Below, in pieces: positions 24,901 through 36,032 of a DNA stretch of 64,000 bases. Made by a program: the position numbers and the translations under genes. Location of the stretch: NCBI GenBank assembly GCA_025716815.1, contig JAIXMN010000012.1, positions 992,001-1,056,000 of the forward strand, written 5' to 3'. The notes beneath the pieces were generated by a model. It worked only from the letters and a program-made list of their open reading frames with translations, did no database searches and was not told the origin of the DNA. Position 1 is the stretch's first letter. Each line of letters opens with the position of its first letter. Source of the DNA: Dichotomocladium elegans. Lineage: Eukaryota > Mucoromycota > Mucoromycetes > Mucorales > Lichtheimiaceae.

Positions 24901-26171
24901 TCGAGCTGTTTTAGTGTCTTGTATATTACATCTTACAACCTGAGGTAATAATACGTACTCCTTTCAAAGAGACCCGCATAAAAAGCCACATGCAGCAATA
25001 GTTACAGTGACGAGTCACCATTGACCGACGATCAAGATGCTAAAAGATTGATGGTCACGATCAAGGCCGCATTCCTGGCGACGATGCTATGAGCCACAAT
25101 CATTTTCGCTGGACGATGATCAATTATATCTACTTCTGCTGCTACCCTACTGCTATTTATATAGACTAGGATGCCCTGTGACGCCGGGTACCCCTGCGTT
25201 GTAATATTATACCCATCGTTCTTTGCGTGGTGTTCGCACTTTCTCCACGCTCTATGATGCTCCACACATCTTTGCTGCAGCGCCAGCAGTTGTAACTAGA
25301 TCAAGTTCTGCCATGTGGACGACGTGCAGGTATGCTTGAATTCCGCTTTTGTCGGGAATTCTGATGCGCCATTTCGCTTAGCAATATGCGTAGTAACTAG
25401 CTTTGAGCTACCGTCGCAAAATAGACTACCGAATATTCTATGTGAGAACAGATAGGTTAAAGAGAGTAAACTTCATCATCAACGACATAGTTCGTAGCCT
25501 CAGAGTAGCCATGTTCCTCGGCAAACATGACCCCTTCACCCTCCCCCCATCGTAAAGAGATTGAATGCTCACTTCGAACTGTTGGAAGTCTCTACAGAGT
25601 AGGACCAGTAGTCCCCGAAAACGCTGACATGTTTTCATATGTGGTAAGTGATTTCTTGTCCCTTGTAGTTTCTGGAGTGGGTGGCATGAGACTTTTTAAT
25701 TTGCCTTCATGGGCAAATATTTCAGGGCAGCCGAGGATTTTATTCCTGTGGTTCCAGCAACGTCTGAACTGGCGGTGCGCGACTTTGATCTTGAAAATGG
25801 GTGTATGTTCGGGGAAAGTACATACGTACAAGATGAATAGAATACAGAGCATACGCGGATCATTTCAGTTCCAGTGACTTAATTAAGCTTCCGGTAGCAA
25901 ATCCAACTCTTTAACGTACCACCATGTCCTATGTAGATATGACCCAGGAAGTAAATGTGGCTGACTAATAGACAGCACTCGATGCATCGAGAGATATCTT
26001 TCGCCGTCTTGTAGAGAGGTGCAATATGGGCATCGGGAAGGCGGAGGTATCATAGCAACTGCCGAAGCCATTTTTGATAACAAATTTGAAGGTCAGAACA
26101 TTCTGCCTTCATCGATTTCATCAGTGCCGCGGCGAGTCCTTCCCCCACCCCTTTTCATAAATTTCCCAACA
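21912..26171. other. 4.2-kb gene-poor, repeat-bearing region
   Basis: No intact gene was recognised between the Spo71-like gene and prp31. The part near 22500-22930 has TATAA-like and GATCAGACCGTAGC words, the latter also present at 63420-63434 in LTR-like sequence. Minus-strand stop-poor pieces at about 23740-24230 read like decayed coding sequence. A dispersed repeat shared with 62.4-62.9 kb lies at about 25000-25400. ORFs at 25440-25880 on either strand gave no family match by eye. Confidence 0.5.
25000..25400 (+). repeat. Dispersed repeat, copy 1
   Basis: Alignable by eye with 62447-62880. Both have GTGAC/T-NN-GTCACCATTGACCGAC at the left, a central ACGATGAT...CTA.TTATA, a TATATA-like word followed by TAGGATGYCCT, then GCGTTGTA.TATTATAA/.CCATCGTTCT, and GCGCCATT near the right end. 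It holds no ORF. It could be a solo LTR or a non-autonomous element. Confidence 0.6.
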
Positions 26172-28144
26172 ATGTCCTCTCTCGCAGACGAACTTGCAGC
26201 AGAACTCGATTTTTCAGATAATGAGTACCATTCTACCAGCGAAAATGAAGAGGATGTCAAAGTCGAAGACGAAAACGTCAACGATGCCATGGACGTAGAC
26301 AACGAAGGGAAGCAGAAGGACGAGGATCGATCAGCTACATCCTCCGAGATCCAATCTGACAGCATTCATAACATTTCAAAATTCTTACACAACAAACAGA
26401 CTCGCGAGATCATTGAGGTGAAGCATCATTAATACACTTTACAGGGTCTGCGTGAAAATGTGTGTGTGTGTGTGTGTGTGCGCACGCGAGTTAAGTGGCA
26501 CGAAGGAGGGAGCAAATTGACCAATGCCTTTTTGTTTGCTTGCAGAGGATCGACTATTTTAAATCACGGAATCGGGAGGGTTCCACTATGAGCAATGCCC
26601 CCACTGAAGACGATGAGGAGTACCAACTTATTGTCAATGCCAACAGCTTAACGGCTGATATCGATGGCGAAATTCAGACTGTTCACAAGGTGAGTTTGTG
26701 TGGGGTGTCCTTTTTATCAATTGTACGGGTCGATGGGTCTTTGAAAGGGAATCGGATTTTAATCCCTGCGAGAAAATAACACATGCGTAGTTCATTCGCG
26801 ACCATTATGCAGCTCGATTCCCAGAACTCGAATCGCTTGTACTAAATCCGATGGATTATGCTCGCACAGTCAAGGCACTCGGCAATGAGGTCGATTTGAC
26901 AAAGGTTGATCTGCGGCCGATCTTGCCGTCTGCCACGGTGATGGTGGTTTCTGTCACAGCAACGACATCGAGTGGCAGAATATTAACCTCCGAAGAGTGG
27001 AAGTTAACCGAGGAGGCTTGTGATACAGCATTCGAACTTGATAACGTTAAACGAAAGGTAATGGGAATACGTGCGCTAGGAGATAGGTTACTAATAAGCG
27101 TCTGTCAAGATCATACATTATGTCGAATCGAGGATGACGCTCATTGCGCCGAACTTGTCCAACGTGGTTGGGAGCTCAACAGCTGCCAAGCTGCTTACGG
27201 CTGCGGGTGGTTTGACGGCTTTTTGCAAAATTCCAGCGTGCAATGTCCAAGTGCTGGGCAATACGAAGAAAACCAACACCGGCTTTTCTTCAGCTTCGAT
27301 TGAACGACACGGAGGCTATATCTACTCGTCCGAGCTTGTTAATGCCGTGCCTCTGGATTTGCGGCGCAAGGTGACCAAGATTATTGCAGCGAAGGCAGTA
27401 TTAGCAGCTCGCATTGATTCTACACATTCGTCCCCGAACGGTACGCATTGAGAGTGTGTGTCTGCGTGTGTGCGACGCAGAAGATTAGAGCAACGATACT
27501 ATAGAAAGAAAGGAAGAAAGGCAGGCTAACACTGACTTAATGTTCTCTACAGGTGATGCGGGCCGCAAAATGCGTGAGGATATTAATCAGAAGATTGAAA
27601 AGCTGCAGGAGCCACCACCGTCCAAGTCTACCAAGGCATTACCTGTGCCTGACGAAGGTCCCAAAAAGCGACGAGGTGGTAAACGGTAAGGAAGCGAGCA
27701 TGGAAATTAAAGGGCGCTGAAGCTGGGATGAGGACTGAGGTATTGACAATTCTATCGATAAAAAAAAGTGTAAGACGTCAAAAGGAGGCTTATGCGATGA
27801 CAGAGCTTCGTGCAGCCCGCAATCGAATGGCGTTTGGTGAGGCCGAAGATGAAGTTGAATATGGCGACGAGACGGAAGGCCTTGGTATGACCACGAAGCA
27901 AGTCGGCAAGATCCGTGCATCGATTGCAGATCCGCGCAATAAGGTCAAGACGCCCAAATCCCTCAAGGCTCAACAGCAACGGTTCCAAGCTCCTTCGAGT
28001 CTCACATCAGGTCTGGCGACTTCGTTGGCATTTACGCCTGTGCAGGGTATTGAGCTTATCGACCCGACGGTTGCCGCGGAGCGTGTCAAGAAGGCAAACG
28101 AGAAATATTTTGGAGATGGTGCGTTCTCAATCGTGAAGAAATAA
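26172..28144 (+). CDS. prp31: U4/U6-U5 snRNP splicing factor Prp31
   Basis: Prp31 binds the U4 snRNA 5' stem-loop with 15.5K/Snu13 and is needed for tri-snRNP assembly. The start MSSLADELAAELDFSDNE is followed by an acidic region. Exon 1 ends at 26417; intron 1 carries a GT microsatellite. The Nop domain runs through YQLIVNANSLTADIDGEI, ARFPELESLVLNPMDYARTV, ATVMVVSVTATTSSG, then across an intron IIHYVESRMTLIAPNLSNV, GLTAFCKIPACNVQVLG, GFSSASIERHGGYIYSSEL and LDLRRKVTKIIAAKAVLAAR. The C-terminal Prp31 domain has WQEPPP-type LQEPPPSKSTKALPVP, KKRRGGKR-VRRQKEAY, RNRMAFGEAEDE and SLAFTPVQGIELIDP, ending KYFGDGAFSIVKK. Length and order match the family. Confidence 0.95.
26460..26480. repeat. (TG)n microsatellite in prp31 intron 1
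   Basis: A run of TG repeats followed by alternating GCGCACGCG, soon after the exon 1 donor. It is purine-pyrimidine alternating. Confidence 0.9.
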
Positions 28145-28539
28145 ACGACTCTCCTCCTTTGATGTATTTTATATTGAACGGGGATGGGGTGGAATGTGGT
28201 TTGTTTCATCGAAGAATGGAAGATGTTCTCTGCATACTTTTACTCACCTCGTAAGATGTCTATCCTATGAGTGTCAGAGAAGGGAATAAAAAGGAGCGGA
28301 AGGGTATTCATTGATTGAGGTGATACCGGTTAAGGGCATGGAATAAAAGGCGGTGATGAAGCAAATGTTGTTTGTCCTTCCATAATGAGTTCGTGCTTTG
28401 CTCAAGAAAGACGAAAGATGACGGCCCTGTAGGGCAGCGCTGGGTCGTACATCTTATAGCTTTCCTCCACTCAAACCCCACGATGATGCTCATGACTCAT
28501 TGACAGATACATTCTACCTTCAAGCCTGGCTAAGACCCG

Positions 28540-29190
28540 GTGTGTATTGAAGCTTTGGTTACAGCTCTAGGAGAATGGGTGGAGGAAGGTACCCTCCGAA
28601 AGGGCACATCTTTATGTTATTCGATACCACTCTACTGTTTCCGCTTTCATCCGCAAATGCCCATGTCCTTTGGGATATCAACAAGCTCGAGGAGAGAATG
28701 TATAGATGATATACATCGTTCTCCCGGAATTGAAGTCGCGTCCTAACCATTCTGAAGGTCGCAGGTTCACAAAAATACAAGTTGTGTTTGTCCAGAAATC
28801 TTTTACGCGTGATGATAAAGCAAACCTCGCATGCACGTCGAAAGATATCGCACAAAACAGCTTCCATCTCTAAAAAAAAAAAGATACATCGAGTCTCGAG
28901 GATATCAATGTGTCTATCTCCCCATCCTACTCGGCTGAACTCAATCCTACTGAACAGTTTTGGCCGGTTATGGAGAGCAAAGTAAAACGTAATAAGTTCT
29001 TGGAAAGTGAGATATGGATGATCCGAATCAGCGAAGGATCCAATAGCTTAAAGTTGAGCGATTTCGAAGGATCCGTCTCCCATTCTTACAGGTGTCTAGT
29101 TAACTGTCGTAATGCGGCAACACTGCGATCTGACTGTGATCATTCTACAAAGACCATCACAGTATGTATATGGATGCGATTATGTTAAAA
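28540..29190 (+). mobile_element. Relic of an IS630/Tc1-like DDE transposase
   Basis: Near 28910 the plus strand reads ISPSYSAELNPTEQFWPVM, the terminal DDE_3 block normally seen as YSPELNPIEQFW, followed by ESKVKRNKFLESEIWMIRI and SNSLKLSDFEGSVSHSY. The proline-asparagine-E catalytic box is present, but upstream coding is broken by frameshifts and an A10 run. It lies just downstream of prp31. No terminal inverted repeats were found by eye. Confidence 0.7.
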
Positions 29191-30387
29191 GAGAGGGAAA
29201 ATGAGAAGACATCGGATCCCAGATTTCTCTGGATATGGTCGAAAGGTTTGTTGAGATATAGACTCTGTAGCTATGACGGGTAAATGGTCACTTGTCTGAT
29301 TTGTATAGAACAATTCATCGGCAAAAAAGGTGATAAAGAGCTTTGTCATGATGTGAGTTCTTTACGGAGTGTATGTTTGCTTATCATCGATAATAAGTGT
29401 ATAATTACAGACATGTTCATTGATATAAGGCAACAGGTCTGATGCAGTAGTGGTTTTAATACGCAGCCCGTGGCGCACAGCAACCCGGACTCGCAATCAA
29501 ACAATGTCACTTTGTCTATCACATTCTGATAAATTGGACTATCCCTGATGCCATGGTTCGCAACTGCGTCATCGCCTGTGTGTATTTTGATCATCATGAA
29601 ATCAAATAGCCCCTTTAAGCTTGGCGGCAACAAAAACGGTGGGCTGATAAACAAGAAGCATCGTGAAATAGCAGCGATGAGTATCGTAGATGCAAATCTT
29701 CTGAAGGAGGATATCACCCGATACATTGCGGTACCTGTTCCGGCATTGTCAATCACATGGATGACTGATTTTTCATAACTAATAGAGGTTCTGGGACTAA
29801 CTAGTTCCTCTTTATCAAATCCTTCCTAGGCCTCGCTTCCATGGGTTAGCTGGTATGAATCTGTATATCGACTTGCTTGTACGGAATCGCATCATCAGGT
29901 GGGGCTGCGATTTGGCTGCCTTCGGGTAGCGCCTTCTCTTTTTTTTTTTGCTGTCGTCTTCCTGTTCCCCCGCGCTCACACGGTGTAATTTACCGACGCT
30001 CCGCCTTTCGCCGGCTTCATGCTCGCCATTGTACCTCCTCCCCACCTTCCCAGTGTGCCCCTGCTGTTGCTTCTGATATTGCCCTATTCTTGATCCTGCC
30101 ACTACTCTTGGCACACCACCCATCTTCTCTATGGTTATCGCCATGTGCACACCTGGATACGCTTGGTGTGAGCCGGGCTGGTAAGACATCTTGTTACCTG
30201 TTGATATGTCAATTTCATACAAGTTTATGCGACATTTTTTGAATGACGTTATTTTATCTTGTACACGAAATTCGTTTTGGTAAATAAAAATATTGTTATA
30301 GAGTTGAAACTCCTTATGCGACATCAGTTATGCCATCCCGAGAATCGTATATGATTTATCCACTTTTTTTTTCTCGCGGATTCTCGT
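29191..30387. other. Intergenic, with transposon-like scraps
   Basis: No confident gene. A plus-strand piece near 29600-29760 reads FKLGGNKNGGLINKKHREIA and is not recognised. A stretch at 30125-30180 resembles 54721-54775 (TATxGTTATyGCCAyGTGCACA, then TGAGCCGGG). A 169-codon minus-strand ORF (30324-29815) covers this and is Lys/Arg/Gln-rich without a domain. Confidence 0.4.
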
Positions 30388-31893
30388 TTAAGTACGGATG
30401 ATCCAAAGCACCACCAAAACTGTTACACAACCCATCAAGATCCACAGCCGTTCGCTCTTCCGAGATCGCTCGTTCCTAACCTTCCATGTTTCCAGCGCAA
30501 CTATCTTCTGCTCGAGTTGTTGAGTTTCGAGTTGCAGATCCTCGGCTCTCCTTTTCGCTTTACGTTTCATCTTGTGTATCTCCTGCTCAAGCATGTCCAT
30601 TCTGTCGTGAATCATGATATTGGAGTCGCTGAAGCTATGGTGGCTGGTCGATACAGATGCGGTGATGGGTACTTGTTGTTGACATGGTGGTCTTCTTGAT
30701 ACAGGCGAGGTACCTCCAGGTAAGCATGAAGCAGATGGGTTTGGAGCAATGAGAGTAGCAAGTGGCTGTGTTTCCTGCTGCTGCTGTTGTGTGAAGCCAA
30801 TCTCATTGACCATTTTCTCCAGCATACCTGCCACAAAGACATTCTGGATTGTTCGGCTTTGGGCAAGGTACTTGCGCTTCAGCGGCATATTACCGATGAT
30901 CATCGAGTCCTGGAAGACACGTGTATGCGAGCGTTGTTGGAGGGACTGATTCTGAAGATCACATAGGATGCCTTGGAAGACGTCCCAGAGTGCATTGGCT
31001 GCTGCATCGCCGGGACTGATCACAAGGTTACTATTACTGCCACTGCCACTGCTGCTGGTGCTGCTACTGCTGCTGCTACTGATATTACCACTATTACCAC
31101 TACGGCCATTATCCCTTTTGTCACTTTTGTTGTTGCAACTACTGTTCCTGCGCCTGCATCTTTTTCTGACTTGGGCGCTGACGCTCTCTTTCATCTCGGC
31201 GATATCGCCCATGGCATTCATGCGGCTCATCTGCTGGTCACCGGTCAGCAGAAACTGCTCATAGGCGTCTACAGCCATGCGCACCAGGCCTGTCTCGAGT
31301 CTGTCCTTGCAAACCATTCCGGGCTGGCGTGTCCGAGAGATTTGTGTCCGGATGGTGCGATGCTGCAAATTCTGTACCTGAAGCGCATCTGTCACGGGTG
31401 TCTCGAGTAATGCCCGAGTTGAGTAGAGCGCGTTAGAGATTGTGTCGAGCTTCCAGTTGTGGACCAGTTCGCCACGGGCAATGTTGTCCCAGGAGAAGAC
31501 CAAGTCATACTCGAGCGGACAAAGAAGTTCCAATTCGACCTGGACATCGAGAAACGATGCCATATGCCGTGCCTTGGGCACCGTCACCCATATATCGCAG
31601 AACGGAAAATGAGGTATCATAAAGTCCACTTCATACTCGGCAATGGAAAGATCAAACAAAAAGAGTCCTTCTGTCAGGGTAAGACCACACGCCTTCCAGA
31701 GCTGCCCAGCCGAAACATAATGCTCATCGAGACCGCGTTCCATTAGCCGATAGATGCGCGTGCCGTTTAGCTCGCATGCAAAGGCCGGGTACATCTTGAT
31801 ACTGTTCTTTCGAAGTGCATCATGTTCTGAACTCACATGGTAATTGTACAGAATTTGGAACTGGATCGGGAGAGGCGTCGTTGGCTCGTCCAT
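30388..31893 (-). CDS. APSES-like (Bqt4-type) tail-anchored protein
   Basis: A single-exon 501-residue protein from MDEPTTPLP. The N-terminal part (about 20-140) resembles the APSES/KilA-N-like fold of fission yeast Bqt4: MYPAFACELNGTRIYRLME, YVSAGQLWKACGLTLTEG, then DIWVTVPKARHMASFLDV. The middle is Ser/Asn-rich with a Lys/Arg cluster (RKRCRRRN). The C-terminus has a coiled coil (MDMLEQEIHKMKRKAKRRAEDLQ and LEQKIVALETWK) followed by a single membrane segment, LWILMGCVTVLVVLWIIRT, at the very end. Bqt4 is an inner nuclear membrane protein that ties telomeres to the envelope; that role is an inference here. The ORF stays open upstream to 32085, but those codons look like leader. Confidence 0.6.
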   Translation of the reverse strand: MDEPTTPLPIQFQILYNYHVSSEHDALRKNSIKMYPAFACELNGTRIYRLMERGLDEHYVSAGQLWKACGLTLTEGLFLFDLSIAEYEVDFMIPHFPFCDIWVTVPKARHMASFLDVQVELELLCPLEYDLVFSWDNIARGELVHNWKLDTISNALYSTRALLETPVTDALQVQNLQHRTIRTQISRTRQPGMVCKDRLETGLVRMAVDAYEQFLLTGDQQMSRMNAMGDIAEMKESVSAQVRKRCRRRNSSCNNKSDKRDNGRSGNSGNISSSSSSSTSSSGSGSNSNLVISPGDAAANALWDVFQGILCDLQNQSLQQRSHTRVFQDSMIIGNMPLKRKYLAQSRTIQNVFVAGMLEKMVNEIGFTQQQQQETQPLATLIAPNPSASCLPGGTSPVSRRPPCQQQVPITASVSTSHHSFSDSNIMIHDRMDMLEQEIHKMKRKAKRRAEDLQLETQQLEQKIVALETWKVRNERSRKSERLWILMGCVTVLVVLWIIRT

Positions 31894-32505
31894 GGCAGAA
31901 GGTGGCCCCTCCCCCCCTTTTTTTTTACACGTATCTAGTCTTCCGAAAATGTGTAAAATTGTTCTCGGGAATCTCCTCTCTTCTTGGCTCTCGCCCTTTC
32001 TTGTCAAGCCCTTCCCCCTTTCGGTAACCCACTCATCTCCTTCTAGAGTCGAAGGTACGCAACAGCCGAAGACAAAACGACCCAACGTTGTTTCTCGGAC
32101 ATAAGGGAGCCCAAGTCGATCCTCTCTCCGTGAGTAGAGTAATCAAGGTCACCTGCATGCATCTCCGAATGAACACAGCCCCATGGAAGCACAAATACGT
32201 AGGTGACACATAGCGAAGACATCTGCCATTTCGCTCTCGTTCTTTGCCGAAAAGAGCATTTAAATTAAAAGCGGACTCCATTGGATGATGTATGCACTTT
32301 GAGTAACTTATACTATATGAGTTTGCTTTTTTTTTTCCTGAAGAGAAAAAAAAAAGAGGGATCGTTTACAAAAGAGAGAATGGGAAGAAAAATGAATTTC
32401 TCCATCGTAGATTACTAGCAGAAAAAAAAAGAGTTATAGAAAAGAAGAGACGAGAGAAATGAAAGAGGATATATAAGAGAAGAAGAGGGATATATATAAA
32501 TATTT
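31894..32505. other. Intergenic, A-rich
   Basis: Between the Bqt4-like start and the end of the Rrm4-like gene, both on the minus strand. It contains T/A homopolymers and a GAGA-rich stretch at 32340-32480. No gene seen. Confidence 0.4.
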
Positions 32506-35500
32506 TCACTTCAAGGAAGCAAAAGCTTTCTCCACACACTCCTTGAGCCTTTCCTTGTCGTACATGAGATATGCCAAAACCCGAAGATCAATACTGTCCA
32601 AGAGTCGAATAGTGACCTTGGGTGCGTGTCTTGTGCCGGTCGCCTGTTTTGTTTTGTTTTTTAAAGAAAAAACACAGATGAATATACCAAGGAATATGGA
32701 TCATGGGCATACCGGGGGTATATCACATACCTTCACTAATGGGAACAGATGATCACCCAGCTGCTGTTTCATCTCGTGGATGGGTTTGCCCTCCAGTGAT
32801 GCCAATAAGGCTTCTACATCAGGTTGAGATTTGCTATTTTTGTTATTGCTGGAGCCAGAGCTAGCGGTGTTGGTATTGCCATTAGGAATAGCACTCGTAG
32901 CACCGGCAGTAACACCCGTAGCCGATGCCGCAGTAGCGGTGGTCGCATTGGTTGTCGCTGCTGGGGTGGTGGTTGACGTCGGGGCGATGATCGGAACAGA
33001 CTTCTTCGCCGCAGATGATTTAATAGGTTCTGGAGGAGGAGCCACGATCGGAATGGCTTTTGATGCGCGATGAGGGACCATCCTAACCACCGGGGGGCTG
33101 GGTGGTGCCAAGGCAGAGTGCACGCCGGCCCTAGTCCTTATTTAGATGCCGTGTGCTTCGCTGGTTTTATTGCATCAAAATTTAATTCACTTACATATGA
33201 TGACCGTAAATATCGTCATTGTCTTCTTCATCTTCGGGATCTTCCTCGTTAAATGTCTCAAGGGCTAGCAGCGCCAGATCGATCTTCTCACGCAAGAAGT
33301 CCTGATTGAACAGGCAGTTCAAGCGTTCTTTCCGCTTGAGCGTCAACAGCATGTCGACGATATCATTGACAGCCTTCGAATAATCACCACACCGCATAAC
33401 CGCTTCTGCGAGCCGTTGACGTTGCATGGATGCACTTGACTCAGTCATAACAGAGCTTACCGACTCAAGCGAGTTTCTGCGCCTAAGAGTGGGGCGACCA
33501 TTACTATCTCTATAATCTGGCTGTGGAGGTGGAAGATTGTTCGGGCGTGGGTGGACGTTGATGCCCGACGCAAGGGATGCAATCAGAGGACCAGTTCTGC
33601 TGACACCCGACATGGGTGACGAAGAAAAGGTTGGGGAAGGGCGCAGGTGATGCTGCCCGTAATTGGACTCCGCTGCAGAGAACTGCCGCTATGTTTTAGC
33701 ACTGGCGCCGGGTGGTGGTATCCCCCTCCCCTCAAACTTTACCTTTCTGTTAATCTGATGGGTCGGTGATGGCCTTTTTGTTCCAATGGTTTTGATGTTC
33801 ATTGCGATTTGGTCGACATTATCAATTCCCAGACCGTTCATCTGCGAAGGCACTACATGTGTGTGAGCGCTTACGATTCCTCTCCGTCTCATCCTCCCTC
33901 GCTACATCCCTTATTTCTTTTTCTCCTTCCTTCAGACTGTGCGCTCGACAATAAACAGAAGTGCGTACTTACTGGAGGTTGACATGTTCATATCGTATGG
34001 GTGACGATTATCGTATCCCATGTTCATACCGACAGCTGCCGATGAAGGTGGTACAGAGGATGCCATAGAGCTAGAGCTAAAATCAGCGGAGTGAGGAGGA
34101 AGACGTACAGGTGGGCCGATCGGGTTCACGAAATGTGGCAGCCCATTGGAAACAGGTGAGGACCCCATTTGTTGATTGTGATGATGGTTATGTTGCTGCT
34201 GCTGTTGTTGCTGCTGTTGATTCGGGTTTTGGTGCTGTTGCTGCTGGTGAGGTCCTTGCTGCTGGTGCTGGTGCTGGTGTTGGTGCTGCTGGTGTTGGTG
34301 CTGGTGCTGATGCTGGTGCTGCAGCGGGGATTGTTGCTTTTCCTGGCGAGGCTTCTTTGGTTCATGGAATGCTACAATTAAAGGTTTGCTTCCGTTCGGA
34401 GGAGTCTTGCCGTTCATTTCATGCAGGGCCGCCGCTGCCTCGTCGGGCTTGTCATAGCTCACGAAACCGTAGCCTTTGGACTGCCCAGTTGCAGGATTGC
34501 TCATGACCCTAGCAGATACAATACGGCCGAACTTTTTGAACAGATGGAATAGTGCATCGTTGTCGATATGGGGCTCCAGGTTTTTAATGTAGAGATTCAT
34601 GTAGTCGACATAGCCGGTGTCTGGCTTCTCAATAGAGGGCGCGACTGATGCAGAATTCTGTTGTTTCAGCGAAAGTAGCATGAAATACCAAAGGTTCATA
34701 AAAGGTGTAGAAATAAGGAAGAAGAGAAAGAAAGAAAGGAAAAGTATGAGCCGATGCGGTGCAACAATTGGGATTGGGTGCAGCAGCTTGTTTGGTAAAC
34801 AAACGTTTCATTAATTTGAAAGACTTACATTCTTATTTCCTTGCTCAATATCACGTGTTTTTGATGGAGTGAACGGAGCGACGGAGCTATATTAATTGCA
34901 GACCAAAAGAGTAAGAATTGGGAATGGAGGATCTGCGAGAGAGAGAGAGAGAAAGGAAAAGCAACAGGGGAGGGATAAAGAGTAGGAGGAGCAAGAGCAG
35001 GAGGGGAAGCGAATTGGCAGTAAGAGACCGAGCTCCTTTGGAAGAGGGCCTGTCGAGGACGGCAAAAATCCTCTCCAGACTATCACAAAATGGACGGATG
35101 CAGTAACCAATCCTCCCCCCTAATTCTTACCCGTACAGAAAACGAGAGAAAAAATAGGGAACTTACATTGCGTTGCCTTCCACGATCTTGCCATTCTGTA
35201 ACACACCGCAAGAGAGACACGCACATATGTCAGGTGATCAGGTTCAATAATGAGCCCAGCTGGGGGTGGTTGTGCGAGGGACTTACCAAGTGATGCAGTG
35301 CCTCATCCGAGTCCGCCACGTAGAAATATCGGACGAGTCCTGTGTCCTGAACTGACCTGGCTGTCACAATCGGCATGCAAATACTCAACGGGCCGAAGGG
35401 TCGGAAGAGGTCGTACAGACCATCATTATAGTTCTTGAGACGAAGACCCCTCACCTCCAGGATCGGCCCCTTGGGCTCCGGCTCATAAGATCCATCTGCT

Positions 35501-36032
35501 GATAGATGAAATTCTAGTTTGCTTGTGCTGTTGGGGAAAGACAGGCCATTGAAAATCGAATACACTCTGTCGGCTACACAAAGAATAGAGTAGAAGCCAC
35601 ATGAATTCCTTCTCTTAACGCATACATTTAAATAGCTTGCATACCTAATTTAGGGTCTGAAAACCGCAAATAGCCACTGTCGCGATCCTGATGGATCACA
35701 ATTCTATGGGACGACGAAGAAAGACGCATATAGTCAGTAACCGGAGCAAAGAAAACATAAGATAATATTTCCCTTCCTTTCCACCCTCCCCCTTTTCAAA
35801 CCCTTTCGACTTACTCATCAGGTGGATATGACTGGAGAAACGCCTTGATGTCCGTGTCACTGACGGCACCATGCAGTCCGTCAAAGTAAAGAGTGTCACC
35901 AACAAGCATGTTTTTCAGCTCGGTCGTGCCAACCTGAATCGAGCCCTGCCGACTGCCATTGGAACGGTTGGAAGAGGAGCCAGTCTTACTTTTGGGTAAT
36001 CGAACGATGGGTGTGTAGAAAGTTTCTGCCAT
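32506..36032 (-). CDS. rrm4: Rrm4-like RNA-binding protein, three RRMs and MLLE domains
   Basis: The domain order is that of smut Rrm4, which carries mRNAs on moving endosomes. Start MAETFYTPIVRLPKS (36032). RRM1 is NMLVGDTLYFDGLHGAVSD...GYLRFSDPKLADRVY. RRM2 is GPILEVRGLRLKNYNDGLYD...GLVRYFYVADSDEAL. RRM3 is MNLYIKNLEPHIDNDALFHL with RNP1 KGYGFVSYDK. A Gln/His-rich linker follows. The first MLLE-like domain is QRLAEAVMRCGDYSKAVNDI...DFLREKIDLALLAL. The C-terminal MLLE has EALLASLEGKPIHEMKQQLG and HLFPLVK spliced to ATGTRHAPKVTIRLLDSIDL, ending ECVEKAFASLK. MLLE domains bind PAM2 peptides. It is not a PABP, which has four RRMs and a different spacing. An ATG at 36071 is in frame upstream. Confidence 0.75.
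34190..34325 (-). repeat. Gln/His-coding trinucleotide-like tract in rrm4
   Basis: Repeated CAG/CAC/CAA codons encode a long Gln/His run between RRM3 and the MLLE region. The tract stays in frame and is likely length-variable. Confidence 0.85.

Noticed and set aside
29815..30324. 169-codon minus-strand ORF
   Set aside because: Basic, low-complexity composition and overlap with a dispersed repeat; no recognisable domain.
31894..32085. N-terminal extension of the APSES-like ORF
   Set aside because: The extra codons are low in complexity, include a T-run-derived stretch, and precede a good ATG right before the conserved domain.
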